From contig JAJZNL010000007.1 of the NCBI GenBank assembly GCA_021852345.1, positions 1-33,525 of the forward strand: DNA of 33,525 bases, read 5' to 3'. How positions within the stretch are numbered: position 1 is the first letter of the stretch; the number at the start of each line of letters is the position of its first letter. The position numbers and the translations under genes were made by a program. The notes beneath the pieces were generated by a model. That model made no database searches and had not been told where the DNA came from. It saw nothing but the letters and a program-made list of their open reading frames with translations. This document shows positions 16,980-26,598 of this stretch, piece after piece. The DNA is from Actinomycetes bacterium. GTDB taxonomy: Bacteria > Actinomycetota > Acidimicrobiia > Acidimicrobiales > JABEUL01.

Positions 16980-17074
16980 CGTAAGTAGAATTTTACTACT
17001 TTTGTGAATGTTCCGATGGCAATGTGGGTGAATTAGATCAAATATACTTTGTAGAAGTTTTCTGTGTAATAAGG

Positions 17075-17093
17075 TTCTGACCAACTTTCCTAG
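17075..17093 (+). repeat. Solitary, degenerate IS1182-type terminal repeat
   Basis: TTCTGACCAACTTTCCTAG matches the terminal repeat of the element at 12973-13587 in 16 of 19 positions. No partner end or transposase sequence is visible nearby. Confidence 0.55.
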
Positions 17094-17130
17094 AGGCACG
17101 TTTTGAATGGAGTGTAATTCTAATGCGCTC

Positions 17131-17159
17131 TTGACATTCTTTTCAGCATCAATTATGCT
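17131..17159 (+). promoter_or_regulatory. Candidate promoter of the beta-helix lipoprotein gene
   Basis: A perfect -35 TTGACA (17131-17136), 17-base spacer, then TATGCT (17154-17159, 4/6). A second TTGACA at 17176-17181 is followed 16-17 bases later by TAATAAT. Two consensus -35 boxes in 50 bases suggest tandem promoters. They lie immediately downstream of the insertion-sequence debris. Confidence 0.5.
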
Positions 17160-17225
17160 TGAATAATTACGTTTGTTGACAGGCAAATTCAAACGGATAA
17201 TAATTTTGCATTCAGGAGATAAAAA

Positions 17226-18905
17226 ATGATATCTATAATAACGAAGTTGGCTTCGTCGAAAAATCGACCGAAAAAATACAATAAGCTGACAATGCTTTTA
17301 GGAATGTTTGTTTTGCTTGGGTCGATTTTGGCTTCTTGCTCTGGCAGTTCAGCCCCAACTTCAAGCAGTCAGACGCCGACCGGAAAAGTCCTACTTGTGG
17401 GGACCTTTAACGGGGTTAAGGGGCAGTATACAACTATTCAGGATGCGGTCAATGCGTCCAAACCAGGTGACTGGATATTGGTGGGTCCAGGAGATTATCA
17501 TGAAGATTATTCCATGACGCATGTTCCTAGTGCTGCTCAAATTAAACTCGGTGGATTTGGTGGAGTCTTAATCAAGACTTCTGATTTAACTCTACGTGGT
17601 ATGAATCGAAATACCGTTGTTGTAGATGGAACAAAGCCAGGTTCTCCGCAGTGCTCGTCGGCTACTCAAAATCAAGACTTTGGCCCAGCAGGCAGCAATG
17701 GTCAACCCATGGGCACGAACGGTATAGTCGTATTTGAAGCCAATAATACTTGGATTCAAAATTTAACTGTATGTAACTATCTAGGCGGAAGTGCAGGCGG
17801 AGGTAACGGAATTTGGTGGGACGGAGGATCCGGTACAGCCAAAATTGGCCTTCACGGTTACTGGGGTAGTTATTTGACCGCAACCTCTGATTATTACAAC
17901 CCGCAAAATCCAGGGGCGACAGGAACATATGGTATTTTTGCGAATTCGGCTGCGGGACCCGCCAGTTGGAATCAAATATACGCGAGTAACTATAACGATT
18001 CTGGTATGTATGTAGGTGCTTGCCAGCAGGTATGTGGCATTACTATTAATCATGCATGGATGGAATACAACGCACTTGGATATTCGGGCACAAATTCTGG
18101 CGGCGCTATTGTAATTGAAAATTCTCAATTTAATAACAACCAGGATGGATTCGATACAAATACTCAAATTGCCGGTGACCCGCCGCCGCCACAAAACGGA
18201 GACTGTCCTAATGGGAAGATTAGCCCGATCACACACACCAGATCTTGTTGGGTATTCATGCACAATTACGTTCATGATAATAATAATCCTAATGTTCCGA
18301 CTTCAGGTTATGCGGGTCTCGGACCCACCGGCACAGGTATGACGGTGTCCGGCGGTAGAAACGACACGATTATGAATAACGTATTTGAAAACAACGGAGC
18401 TTGGGGTATATTATTTGTTCCATTCCCCGACGGAGACAAGCCGTATCCAGGGGTTACCTGCGCCAATAGCGGCGGTTTCGTAAGTCCATTATTTAAAGGA
18501 TGTATTTATAATCCTGAAGGTGATGCGCTTTTAAATAATAAATTTATTCACAACGGGTTTTTCGGAAATCCGACTAACGGTGATTATGGTCAAATCGTAA
18601 TGAACGGGGGCTTGCCGCAAAACTGCTTTGCAGGCAACGTTGCACCAGATGGCAGTACTCCTGCTAATCTAGAGCAAGTTCAGGCTAAATGCGGAATAAT
18701 AACAAAGCAGGCAAACACTGGTGGTGCTTTATTGGGTCAGGTGCTTTGCGATACGCATTTTCTTCCCTGTGCGGCCGGAAGTACGTATCCGACAGCAACT
18801 CAGGTGGTGTTACATCCTTTGCCTTCGAATTTGCCTACGATGCCAAATCCCTGTAAGGGAGTTCCAAATAATCCATGGTGCAAGAATGGTAAACCTATTA
18901 GTTAA
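17226..18905 (+). CDS. Right-handed parallel beta-helix (pectin-lyase-like) lipoprotein
   Basis: The 559-residue protein begins with a basic stretch, a hydrophobic core and the lipobox ILASC (Cys38), so it is a lipid-anchored exported protein. After an Ser/Thr-rich linker, GQYTTIQDAVNASKPGDWIL (about residues 62-81) is the usual entry of pectin-lyase-like beta-helices. Many short turns follow, such as NNTWIQNLTV, GITINHAWMEYNALGYS, ENSQFNNNQDGFDTN and NDTIMNNVFENNGAWGI, each one helix coil. Such folds bind or cleave acidic polysaccharides; no catalytic set can be assigned by eye. Numerous cysteines in the C-terminal 150 residues may form disulfides. AGGAG eight bases before the ATG supports the start. 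It converges with the DMT gene, overlapping its terminator hairpin. Confidence 0.85.
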   Translation: MISIITKLASSKNRPKKYNKLTMLLGMFVLLGSILASCSGSSAPTSSSQTPTGKVLLVGTFNGVKGQYTTIQDAVNASKPGDWILVGPGDYHEDYSMTHVPSAAQIKLGGFGGVLIKTSDLTLRGMNRNTVVVDGTKPGSPQCSSATQNQDFGPAGSNGQPMGTNGIVVFEANNTWIQNLTVCNYLGGSAGGGNGIWWDGGSGTAKIGLHGYWGSYLTATSDYYNPQNPGATGTYGIFANSAAGPASWNQIYASNYNDSGMYVGACQQVCGITINHAWMEYNALGYSGTNSGGAIVIENSQFNNNQDGFDTNTQIAGDPPPPQNGDCPNGKISPITHTRSCWVFMHNYVHDNNNPNVPTSGYAGLGPTGTGMTVSGGRNDTIMNNVFENNGAWGILFVPFPDGDKPYPGVTCANSGGFVSPLFKGCIYNPEGDALLNNKFIHNGFFGNPTNGDYGQIVMNGGLPQNCFAGNVAPDGSTPANLEQVQAKCGIITKQANTGGALLGQVLCDTHFLPCAAGSTYPTATQVVLHPLPSNLPTMPNPCKGVPNNPWCKNGKPIS

Positions 18906-18920
18906 ATTTAAATCATACTT

Positions 18921-19808
18921 TTAGGTTTGCTCCCTGTTGTAAGACGGGAGTTTTGCGAGCAGGAATATTCCGTAAATAGATACGAGTAAAAAAAGGGTTT
19001 CAAGGAAAATTTGAAACCCGCTCGTATTTATAGTCTCCTTGAATCCGGCTACTCCGATGATAAGGCTGATGACAGGATTGGACACTGTGAGTGCCGGTAA
19101 AGACCATCCAATTTGGTCTCCTTGAAATGCGCTTTGAACCAGAAATAAGACTATTGCATAATCTATTATTAGAGCAATGAATTCCCAAGAATAAGTTTCT
19201 TTGATTATCGAAGTGAATATGTTGTGTGACGCCTTATAATTCATATAGAGATTATGCGTAACTTCTTTTGTGAATGCTGCCGCCAGGCCATTGATTAAAC
19301 CAGCTGCCGTTGCTTGCATGGTTGAACGAGAGGAAATTTTAGCCCGTCGTGACATTAAAATGATTGCGATGGAAACAACAGCAGTTGAACAAATAATAAT
19401 TATCCAAGTGTGAAGGCCAGCGACTCTGCTACCACCTCTTGCTTGTGCCACCACTAAGAACGCAATAAGGCCCGATGCTACGAAAAACGAAGCTGCCCAC
19501 TCTTTTGCAGTCATGGCACGCTTATGAATAAATCCTGCCGATATTGGTAGCGCAAAAACTACTCCCAGTACCAGCAGAGGTTGAACCAAAGCCAACGACC
19601 CTTTTAATAATGCTACGGCCTGAAAGATAAAACCTGCAAGGCTTGAACCAATTCCTAAAAGCCACATCGGTTGTTTGAGGAGCTTGCCTATTAGTGAAAG
19701 GTGAAGATTCAAATTTTCACCTTGTAAGGATGCTTTAAATTGTTGAATTACTGCTGCGATCGCAAAGAAAATTGCGCTGATTATGCTGCATGTAATTACT
19801 AATACCAT
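18921..19808 (-). CDS. DMT-superfamily (EamA/NIPA-like) membrane transporter
   Basis: The 295-residue protein consists of about nine to ten hydrophobic helices with short loops, in two halves as in drug/metabolite transporters. Helix 1 is at the very N-terminus (VLVITCSIISAIFFAIAAVIQQ). GSLALVQPLLVLGVVFALPI in the first half and SLPALTVSNPVISLIIGVAG in the second are typical repeat signatures ending helices 3-4 and 8-9. No substrate can be deduced. ATG at 19806-19808 lacks an obvious ribosome-binding site. Convergent with the beta-helix gene (stops 15 bases apart) and divergent from the ABC importer operon. Confidence 0.8.
   Translation of the reverse strand: MVLVITCSIISAIFFAIAAVIQQFKASLQGENLNLHLSLIGKLLKQPMWLLGIGSSLAGFIFQAVALLKGSLALVQPLLVLGVVFALPISAGFIHKRAMTAKEWAASFFVASGLIAFLVVAQARGGSRVAGLHTWIIIICSTAVVSIAIILMSRRAKISSRSTMQATAAGLINGLAAAFTKEVTHNLYMNYKASHNIFTSIIKETYSWEFIALIIDYAIVLFLVQSAFQGDQIGWSLPALTVSNPVISLIIGVAGFKETINTSGFQIFLETLFLLVSIYGIFLLAKLPSYNREQT
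18930..18954 (+). terminator. Terminator of the beta-helix gene, inside the 3' end of the convergent gene
   Basis: CTCCC (18930-18934) pairs with GGGAG (18946-18950), followed by TTTT. It lies 25 bases after the beta-helix stop and within the last codons of the minus-strand transporter gene. Confidence 0.45.
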
Positions 19809-20049
19809 TGAATTAAAGTTGAAAGGGATAAATGTCTTAAATAGCTTAACTTGAATTTTATACCTTGCCGTCGCTCATTTGGAATAATTGATTTGCGAAA
19901 TATTCAAAGGCAGGGTTCAACACTTTATCGGTCAATCAAATTAAAATTTTAGTTAGCTTATAATTTATTGACAAATAAGGCATTATGGTTGAATTGTTTA
20001 GCTACTATAAAAATAGCTTGCAAAGAATTTGTATAGGGAAAGGGTGCTT

Positions 20050-21360
20050 ATGAGTTCAAAACTGAAGGTCATCGTTTTTGGTTTAATAATAAGCATAACA
20101 ATTGCAGCTTGCTCTAATGCCGGACAACAAACTTCCAGCTCCGGGCAGGTTGATGGTATCACTGCCAATAGCATTACGATTGGCGGTTTGGCTTCGCTGA
20201 CAGGTCCGCTTACGGCTGATTTTGCTCCGACATTTGACGGAGTTAGTGCCTACGTAGATCAAATAAACTCTCAAGGCGGTGTTTGGGGCCGAAAAATTAA
20301 TTTTGCTTATAAGCTTGACGATGGTTCGGATCCGTCACAAGACGTAGATCAGGCGAGGAATCTCGTTACTGAGTTTAAGGTATTTGCAATAGTTGGAGTT
20401 GCGACGCCAAGTTTTGAAGCTGCGGGGTATCTTTCCAACAACGGTATCCCTACTTTCGGAATGGCAATTAATCCGGGCTGGAGTCCCTCCAAAAACATGT
20501 TTGGAGTGGGAGGTTCGTACGTAAATTTCACAGGCGCTCAAAATGAAGTAGCTTACCTTGCAGAAATGACACATTCGACTAAGGTAGCGGTTCTTTCTTA
20601 TAATATTGCCGAGTCGTCCCAGGGGTGTACTGGAGCCATTGCCGGATTGAAGAAATATGGTATCGATGTAGTTTATACGGATTTAGGAATTCCGGCACCT
20701 GCCGTTGACCTTAGTGCGGATGTAGCTAATATTGCCAATAAGGGCGCTAATATGGTGGTGAGTTGTATGGACCTATCGGGCAATTTATTATTGTCCCAAC
20801 AAATTCACCAACAGGGTTTGCATGTTATCCAATATTGGTACGACGGTTATGACCCTTCAAGTTTGAACAATCCAACGGATGCACAATTGATGAACTCGGT
20901 CTACTTCTCGCTTCAAAATGCACCTTTTTCGGCAGGTGTTCAAGACCCAAAGGCCTATCCGGGAATGGCAACTTATTTGGCTGATATGGCTAAATATTTC
21001 CCCAGCGAACTGCCTTCTGAAGCTTCATTGGACGGTTTTGCCTCAGCCTATTTATTTGTAAATGGTCTTAAAATGGCCGGTAGGGATTTGACGCGTACAA
21101 AACTTGTCAATGCGATTAATTCAATATCATCGTTTACCGCAGGTGGTATTTTGGCTCCGGTAGATTGGAGAATTGCACACACTTCAAGCGGTTCGATCGA
21201 TTGTCAGTCCTTTGTTCAAGTTGAAAACGGACAATTTGTAAATAGATTTGGATCTGACGGATCTCTGTTTACGTGTTTTAATACAACTTTGAAAAATCCC
21301 AAAACAGTTAAAACCGTGAATAATGTGATAGGCCTACCAGGAGCCTATGCAACCAAGTAA
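20050..21360 (+). CDS. Branched-chain-amino-acid-type ABC importer, substrate-binding lipoprotein (LivK-like)
   Basis: A longer frame starts at TTG 20029, but ATG at 20050 has GAAAGG seven bases upstream and directly opens the signal peptide, so 436 residues are proposed. The lipobox IAAC places the lipidated Cys at residue 21. DGITANSITIGGLASLTGPL, then INSQGGVWGRKINFAYKLDDG and IVGVATPSFEAAGYLSNNGI are classical type-I (Leu/Ile/Val, amide or aromatic acid) binding-protein blocks. It is the first gene of an operon with the fused permease and two ATPases. The ligand is not predictable by eye, since this family also takes urea, amides and aromatic compounds. Confidence 0.93.
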   Translation: MSSKLKVIVFGLIISITIAACSNAGQQTSSSGQVDGITANSITIGGLASLTGPLTADFAPTFDGVSAYVDQINSQGGVWGRKINFAYKLDDGSDPSQDVDQARNLVTEFKVFAIVGVATPSFEAAGYLSNNGIPTFGMAINPGWSPSKNMFGVGGSYVNFTGAQNEVAYLAEMTHSTKVAVLSYNIAESSQGCTGAIAGLKKYGIDVVYTDLGIPAPAVDLSADVANIANKGANMVVSCMDLSGNLLLSQQIHQQGLHVIQYWYDGYDPSSLNNPTDAQLMNSVYFSLQNAPFSAGVQDPKAYPGMATYLADMAKYFPSELPSEASLDGFASAYLFVNGLKMAGRDLTRTKLVNAINSISSFTAGGILAPVDWRIAHTSSGSIDCQSFVQVENGQFVNRFGSDGSLFTCFNTTLKNPKTVKTVNNVIGLPGAYATK

Positions 21361-21403
21361 GTGTGATCTTAAGTGCCTACCGGAGAGCCTAGTAAAAAAC
21401 TAA

Positions 21404-21418
21404 CAACCGAAAGGGTTG
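21404..21418 (+). promoter_or_regulatory. Small hairpin between binding-protein and permease genes
   Basis: CAACC-GAAAG-GGTTG in the 80-base gap of the operon, without a T-run. Such stem-loops often stabilise the upstream binding-protein mRNA so that it is made in excess over the permease. Inference only. Confidence 0.35.
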
Positions 21419-21440
21419 ATACTGCGGTTACATTTTTAAT

Positions 21441-23378
21441 ATGAAAGATCTGCCGGTATTTATAATTGCGGGAATTCCGTTTGGGTGCGTCTACGCTTTA
21501 GGCGCATCTGGATTGGTTTTAAGTTATAAGACCTCTGGATTATTAAATCTGGCATTCGGGGCCCAGGCATTTATTACCAGTCTTTTCTTTTACTCCAGTT
21601 ATGATGCTAGGTGGCCGTTCGCGCTCGCTTTTATTGTTTGGGTCATTTTATTCAGCTTTCTGTTGGGAGTAGTATTTGACAAGGTGCTGTTTCAAAAACT
21701 TCGACATTCTTCGGTAAGCGTGAAGTTGGTAGGTGTTTTGGGACTGCTGATTGCTTTGCCTTCCATAGCGCAGGCACTGCTCGGACAGAGAAGCCCAAAT
21801 ATTAAGCCATTTTTGTTCTCGACGAACAAAATTTATTTTAGATTGTTTTCCTATCCCGTCAGCGGCGAAAATATTCAAACCGTAATTGTAACTTTGATCG
21901 TAATCATTCTGCTCACTTGGCTGTTAAGATATTCTAAAATCGGTCTTTCCATGAAGGCAGTCGTTGAAAGCCCCAAGCTGGCTCAGCTAAACGGGATATC
22001 TGCAGAGAGAGTAAGTTCGATCGCATTCGGTATATCCGGTATATTGGCAGGGCTAAGCGGAGTTCTGTTGGCTCCCATTTTACATGAAATCAATTCGTAC
22101 GATTTGACTTTATTGGTCGTAGCTGGTACAGCAGGTGCAGCTTGTGGTGGTTTTAGCTCTCTTCCGCTAACATTTTTATTTTCGATTGGTTTGGGTGTTT
22201 TGCAAGAAGTGGTTGCCGGTTACGTACCTCAGAACTTTGCATTGGCGGCTTCAATTAGACCGTCTTTGCCGTTTATAGTTTTAATCGGTGCATTATTATT
22301 CAATAGAAGGCTAAAGAACATTGGTAATATTAAAGATCCCATGGCTGAAGTTGACCCGCCGCAACGATCTTTGCTCAAATATTATTCATATAATCCAGTC
22401 AAACTGAGAGCAATTATTTTGGCTGTTGTGTTAGTCTCATTTTTTTCAGTTACCTTTGGAGGGATAGTCTCAGGCAATTGGAAGTTTGTTTTATGTCAAG
22501 GTTGCGCTTTGGCGGTAATATTTCTGTCCATTACATTGCTAACGGGTTCTACGGGAATTGTATCGCTGTCGCAGGCAACATTTGCGGGATTCGGAGCCTT
22601 TCTAACTGCTCAGCTTGTTTCAAGGTATAACCTGCCAGTTTTGGTTGCGCTGGTGTTGGCTACTTTTGTCTGTCTGTTAATTGGTTTAGTGGTGGCACTG
22701 TTTTCTCTAAAGTTGAAGGGGCTAGGAGCAGCACTTTTAACTCTTGGATTCGCTCTTTTGGCTGACAATCTAATTTTTCCGAGCTCCTATTTAGCTAATG
22801 GTGCAACTGGGGTATATCTGCCTCGACCGACAATTGGGTCGATTAATTTCAACTCGGATAAGTATTGGTTCATCTTTGAAGCCGTTGTTCTAGTTCTAAC
22901 GGCGTCGTTTGTCATCGTGGTGCGTTCAAGCAAAAAGGGGTTAGAGGCACTGGCAATCAGCGGGTCGGTTCCAGGCGCTCAATCAATTGGTTTAGATTAT
23001 TCAAAAAGCGCACTATTATTTTTCAGTCTTGCTGCGGCGATTGCGGGATTTGGCGGAGGGCTCTATGGAATTACTCAGCAGAATATTTCAAGTCAAGATT
23101 TTAATTGGGAATTTTCGTTGCTGTTTTTGGTCTTGGTGGTAGTGATGGGAGTCAGATCCATAGAAGGAGCTCTAGTGGGAGCCTTTGCATATGTGATTGC
23201 CCAAGAACTTTTGGATACTTATGCCGGTAACAATATAGGGCTTATAATTTCGATTGCAATTGGTTTGTTGGCTTTGATTTGGGTATTGGATCCAGAAGGT
23301 TTAGTTGAAAGACAAAATAGAATTTGGGTATCTACATATAGGAGTTTGAAGCTAAGACGCGATAAGGCAGTAGTTTGA
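21441..23378 (+). CDS. Fused LivH-LivM permease of a branched-chain-amino-acid-type ABC importer
   Basis: The 645-residue protein carries both membrane subunits in one chain. The first half (about 1-285) begins FIIAGIPFGCVYALGASGLVL, with YKTSGLLNLAFGAQAF and the RYSKIGLSMKAV EAA-type loop, as in LivH. A hydrophilic linker (about 286-325) follows. The second half has LLTGSTGIVSLSQATFAGFGA and RSSKKGLEALAISGSVPGA, as in LivM. Around eight helices per half are expected. Fusion of the two subunits is known in some actinobacteria but is not the common arrangement. ATG at 21441 has no close ribosome-binding site. Its stop overlaps the start of the LivG gene (TGATG). Confidence 0.93.
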   Translation: MKDLPVFIIAGIPFGCVYALGASGLVLSYKTSGLLNLAFGAQAFITSLFFYSSYDARWPFALAFIVWVILFSFLLGVVFDKVLFQKLRHSSVSVKLVGVLGLLIALPSIAQALLGQRSPNIKPFLFSTNKIYFRLFSYPVSGENIQTVIVTLIVIILLTWLLRYSKIGLSMKAVVESPKLAQLNGISAERVSSIAFGISGILAGLSGVLLAPILHEINSYDLTLLVVAGTAGAACGGFSSLPLTFLFSIGLGVLQEVVAGYVPQNFALAASIRPSLPFIVLIGALLFNRRLKNIGNIKDPMAEVDPPQRSLLKYYSYNPVKLRAIILAVVLVSFFSVTFGGIVSGNWKFVLCQGCALAVIFLSITLLTGSTGIVSLSQATFAGFGAFLTAQLVSRYNLPVLVALVLATFVCLLIGLVVALFSLKLKGLGAALLTLGFALLADNLIFPSSYLANGATGVYLPRPTIGSINFNSDKYWFIFEAVVLVLTASFVIVVRSSKKGLEALAISGSVPGAQSIGLDYSKSALLFFSLAAAIAGFGGGLYGITQQNISSQDFNWEFSLLFLVLVVVMGVRSIEGALVGAFAYVIAQELLDTYAGNNIGLIISIAIGLLALIWVLDPEGLVERQNRIWVSTYRSLKLRRDKAVV

Positions 23379-24142
23379 TGGAAGAAGCTCTAAAGGTACA
23401 AAATCTCAGTTTTAATTATGGGAATTTGGAGATATTAAAAGACGTCTCACTGGAAGTGTCCCAAAACAGTATTCACGGCGTAGTCGGGGCAAACGGAGCT
23501 GGTAAAAGTACTTTTTTAGATGTTGTTGCGGGTTATTTAAAGCCCAAGTCGGGAAATATAAATTTAATGGGTAAAGATATAACCGGTGAATCGGTGGTCG
23601 GTCGCATTAAGCTTGGACTGGCACGCACATTTCAAAAAGTTGAGTTGTATTCGACGCTGGACGTTTATGATCATGTACTGCTTGCCATACGACAAAAAGA
23701 GAAGTTGAAAAATCATAAAAGATCGAAGCTTGATATTTTTAAGCAACACGGTCCTAGTAAGGCCGAGGCAGTAGAGGTCGATGAGATTTTAGAAAAAGTC
23801 GGGCTTACAAACCTTAAAAACACTCCTGTGTCCACTGTTTCTCTTGGACTAAGCCGGATGGTGGAACTTGCACGTGCTCTAGCGCTTGATCCTAAGTTAA
23901 TACTTCTGGACGAACCGTCATCTGGGCTGAATCCAGACGAAACTGGTCGTTTTACAGATTTAATTTTAAATTTGGTTGCCTCTTCGGATATTTCATTTTT
24001 AATAGTTGAACATGATTTGTCAGTGATTACAGCGTCAACGCGGGAGTTGACGGTATTGGATATGGGAAAGGTATTGGCATCAGGCTTAACGTCTGAAGTG
24101 CTAGATGATCCGGACGTGAAATATACCTATCTGGGGCGTTAA
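23378..24142 (+). CDS. livG: ABC importer ATP-binding protein, LivG-like
   Basis: ATG at 23378 overlaps the permease stop (TGATG), giving 254 residues. Walker A is GANGAGKST (37-45), Walker B LILLDEPS, and the switch His lies in VEHD. The signature is SLGLSR instead of canonical LSGGQ, a looseness seen in many actinobacterial LivG proteins. LARTFQKVELYSTLDVYDHV is the LivG-type Q-loop region. It pairs with the next ATPase under the fused permease. The adjacent TAA/ATG junction with livF indicates coupled translation. Confidence 0.93.
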   Translation: MEEALKVQNLSFNYGNLEILKDVSLEVSQNSIHGVVGANGAGKSTFLDVVAGYLKPKSGNINLMGKDITGESVVGRIKLGLARTFQKVELYSTLDVYDHVLLAIRQKEKLKNHKRSKLDIFKQHGPSKAEAVEVDEILEKVGLTNLKNTPVSTVSLGLSRMVELARALALDPKLILLDEPSSGLNPDETGRFTDLILNLVASSDISFLIVEHDLSVITASTRELTVLDMGKVLASGLTSEVLDDPDVKYTYLGR

Positions 24143-24889
24143 ATGAGTTTAAAACAAAAACGGTTTACCGATGGTGATGCACGCAGCTACGGCGGCAGTG
24201 AAAATAATAGTGTCAAGCTAATATCTGAATCTACGATCGGTGTTTTAAGCTTAAACAGAATAGACGTATTCTACGGGAAGTATCAAGCTTTGTTTGACGT
24301 AAGTTTTAAAGTTCAAAAAGGCGAAGCACTTGCAATTACAGGCTTAAATGGGGCTGGAAAAACTACCTTAACCAGAGTCATCTCAGGGCTCGTACAGCCA
24401 CGGTCAGGTTGCATATACTTTAACGGTGAAAATATTACGGGGATGCGAATTGAAAAGATCAATTCCAGAGGGCTGGATCTGATTCCAGACAGGTCGGCAG
24501 TCTTTAATTCTCTTAGCGTAACTGAAAATTTAAGAATATTCTTTTATAAAACAAAATCTAATACTCCAGTTGAAGAGCTGGTTCAACGATCATTTGATCT
24601 TTTCCCCAGACTTAAAGAGCGAGGGAACCACGTTGCTGGCAACTTAAGTGGCGGTGAGCAGCGAATGCTAAGTCTGGCAAAGGCGCTGGTTGATCCTCCA
24701 GAATTTTTGGTGGTAGATGAGTTGTCAATGGGACTTGCTCCTAGGATATTGGATGAAATATGGAAAAGAATTGAAGAGATCAAATCTTCTGGAACCACAA
24801 TGCTATTGGTTGAGCAATACAGTCGTGACGTGGAAAAAGTTGCTAGCCGAGAAATCCGTTTGGAAAAAGGCCAAATAGTTGGAAGTTAA
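24143..24889 (+). CDS. livF: ABC importer ATP-binding protein, LivF-like
   Basis: The 248-residue protein starts with the ATG directly following the livG stop. About 30 polar residues precede the fold, longer than usual for LivF. Then come Walker A GLNGAGKTT, Walker B FLVVDELSMGLAP, signature LSGGEQRMLSLAKAL and VEQ in place of the switch His, which is normal for LivF. DLIPDRSAVFNSLSVTENL is the LivF-type Q-loop stretch. Last gene of the operon; no terminator hairpin is evident in the 220 bases that follow. Confidence 0.93.
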   Translation: MSLKQKRFTDGDARSYGGSENNSVKLISESTIGVLSLNRIDVFYGKYQALFDVSFKVQKGEALAITGLNGAGKTTLTRVISGLVQPRSGCIYFNGENITGMRIEKINSRGLDLIPDRSAVFNSLSVTENLRIFFYKTKSNTPVEELVQRSFDLFPRLKERGNHVAGNLSGGEQRMLSLAKALVDPPEFLVVDELSMGLAPRILDEIWKRIEEIKSSGTTMLLVEQYSRDVEKVASREIRLEKGQIVGS

Positions 24890-25111
24890 GGCTTTAAGAA
24901 AGTCTCGCATGATGTTTGGGCTCGCCAATATTCATTTACAGTTTAGATTTCTGGTTGACGAATTAGAGAATGTCCTTTGGGAAATTTGCTTATTTAAACG
25001 AATTGGAATTAAGATTTGATATTGTCATTAATTTTTGAAGTGAACTTGTGACTTTTTGAATCTTGAATCCAATCATCTGAGACCAATATCGGGTAATATT
25101 TCTATTATTCG

Positions 25112-26530
25112 ATGAGAAACGTCATTTTGGATGAATGTCGAAAGTTAATTCATATAAATTCTTTAACTGTGGTCGTTGCTAAATCTGAAAATCGTATAAT
25201 TAAAAAAATTGTTTACATGTGGCCCATGTTAGTTTTGGGACTGGTCACTATGGTTGATAATGCAGATCAATCTATTGTTCGAGGTGTTGCGCTTCAGATT
25301 GAAAAAACCTTTCATGTTGGAGATTTTCAAATATCGCTATTGGGAGCGGCTGCAACTGTAGTCAATGCATTGGTTACGATGCCAGCAGGTTATTTGGCAG
25401 ATCGCTGGCATAGAGTGCGATCAATCATGATCACGGTGCTGCTGTGGTCACTACTATCTACATTTGGTTCCTTTTCGCCCACTTTTTTTACGCTTTTTAT
25501 GGTTCGGAGCCTATTGGGATTTGGGCAAGGAATAACAGAGCCCTCGGGAAATTCTCTTTTGGCAGATTATTATGAACGAAATGGGAGGGCGAGAGCATTT
25601 TCGATGCAGCAGGCTTTGTTGTATGTGGGAGTTGCGTTAGGAACTACTGGGAGCTCAATAATCGGTCAACATTTGGGATGGCGAGCCGCTTATCTTATGG
25701 TATCTATACCTGGTTTGGGAATTGCACTCTTGGTATTGTTGCTTCACGAGCCCTTTAGGGGATCATCAGACTATTCTGCCCTGAAACTTCGCAAGGAAGA
25801 TGAACCTAAAAAAATTAAGCTGTTCGACAAGGGATTTGGCAATTTTGCAAAGAACATGTTTTCTGGTCTGTATGAGGACGTAAAAACGATACTTAAAATT
25901 CCTACCCTAAGGTTGACATTAGTGGGCGTGGCTTCAATTTTGTTTACCGTAAGTGCAATAGGTTTTTGGCTTCCGGTATTTTATCTGCGCAGCTTTCATT
26001 TAACACAATCTAAGGCGGGAATTTACTTCGGCATTATGGTGATTTTAGGTGGTCTGCCAGGTTTGTATGTAGGCGGAAAATTATCCGATCGTCTTGTGCC
26101 GGTAAACTCTGAAACCCGAGTTATTATTCCTGGGGTTTGTGCAATTGTATCTGTGAGTTTCTTCTTGTTGTCTTTTGCGAATTTAATGTTGCTCCCAACG
26201 GTAATATTGCAAACGGTGGGCTTTTTTGCCGGCACAATGGCCGTGCCAGCACTTCGTGCTGGACTTTCAGATGTAACTCCTGGTACGCTTAGAGGAACGG
26301 GTTTTGGAGCATTTAACTTGACTTCTGTGATCTTTGGATCTGCAATCGCACCGACCGTTGTCGGATTTTTTTCTCAGCTATTCGGAAACAATCTTAGGAT
26401 AGCTTTTATTATCGTACTACCACCTGTTTATATCGGATCGTATCTATTGATCCGAGCCAGAAAACATATAGACAAAGATTCACAGGCTATATTCCAACGG
26501 ATTTTAGAAGCCAATAAGTCGGACAATTAA
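25112..26530 (+). CDS. Major facilitator superfamily transporter
   Basis: The 472-residue protein has twelve predicted membrane segments and MFS loop motifs. GYLADRWHRVRSIMI after helix 2 is the motif-A loop, and GLYVGGKLSDRLVP is its C-half counterpart. The start is uncertain: ATG at 25112 gives a roughly 35-residue polar leader without a ribosome-binding site. An internal ATG (25217, MWPMLVLGLVTMVDNADQSI) would begin just before helix 1. DNADQSIVRG in helix 1 resembles spinster-like and organic-anion MFS carriers, but substrate is unknown. It lies 220 bases after livF on the same strand. Confidence 0.85.
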   Translation: MRNVILDECRKLIHINSLTVVVAKSENRIIKKIVYMWPMLVLGLVTMVDNADQSIVRGVALQIEKTFHVGDFQISLLGAAATVVNALVTMPAGYLADRWHRVRSIMITVLLWSLLSTFGSFSPTFFTLFMVRSLLGFGQGITEPSGNSLLADYYERNGRARAFSMQQALLYVGVALGTTGSSIIGQHLGWRAAYLMVSIPGLGIALLVLLLHEPFRGSSDYSALKLRKEDEPKKIKLFDKGFGNFAKNMFSGLYEDVKTILKIPTLRLTLVGVASILFTVSAIGFWLPVFYLRSFHLTQSKAGIYFGIMVILGGLPGLYVGGKLSDRLVPVNSETRVIIPGVCAIVSVSFFLLSFANLMLLPTVILQTVGFFAGTMAVPALRAGLSDVTPGTLRGTGFGAFNLTSVIFGSAIAPTVVGFFSQLFGNNLRIAFIIVLPPVYIGSYLLIRARKHIDKDSQAIFQRILEANKSDN

Positions 26531-26598
26531 TGAAATAAACCCATTATTTATAAATAGCTTGTATTGACTTAACGCTCTTTTTGTTTGTAAATTCAGGT

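Noticed and set aside
16950..17192. An 80-residue minus-strand frame
   Set aside because: It overlaps the IS256 remnant and the solitary IS1182 end, has no recognisable domain or ribosome-binding site, and is probably chance.
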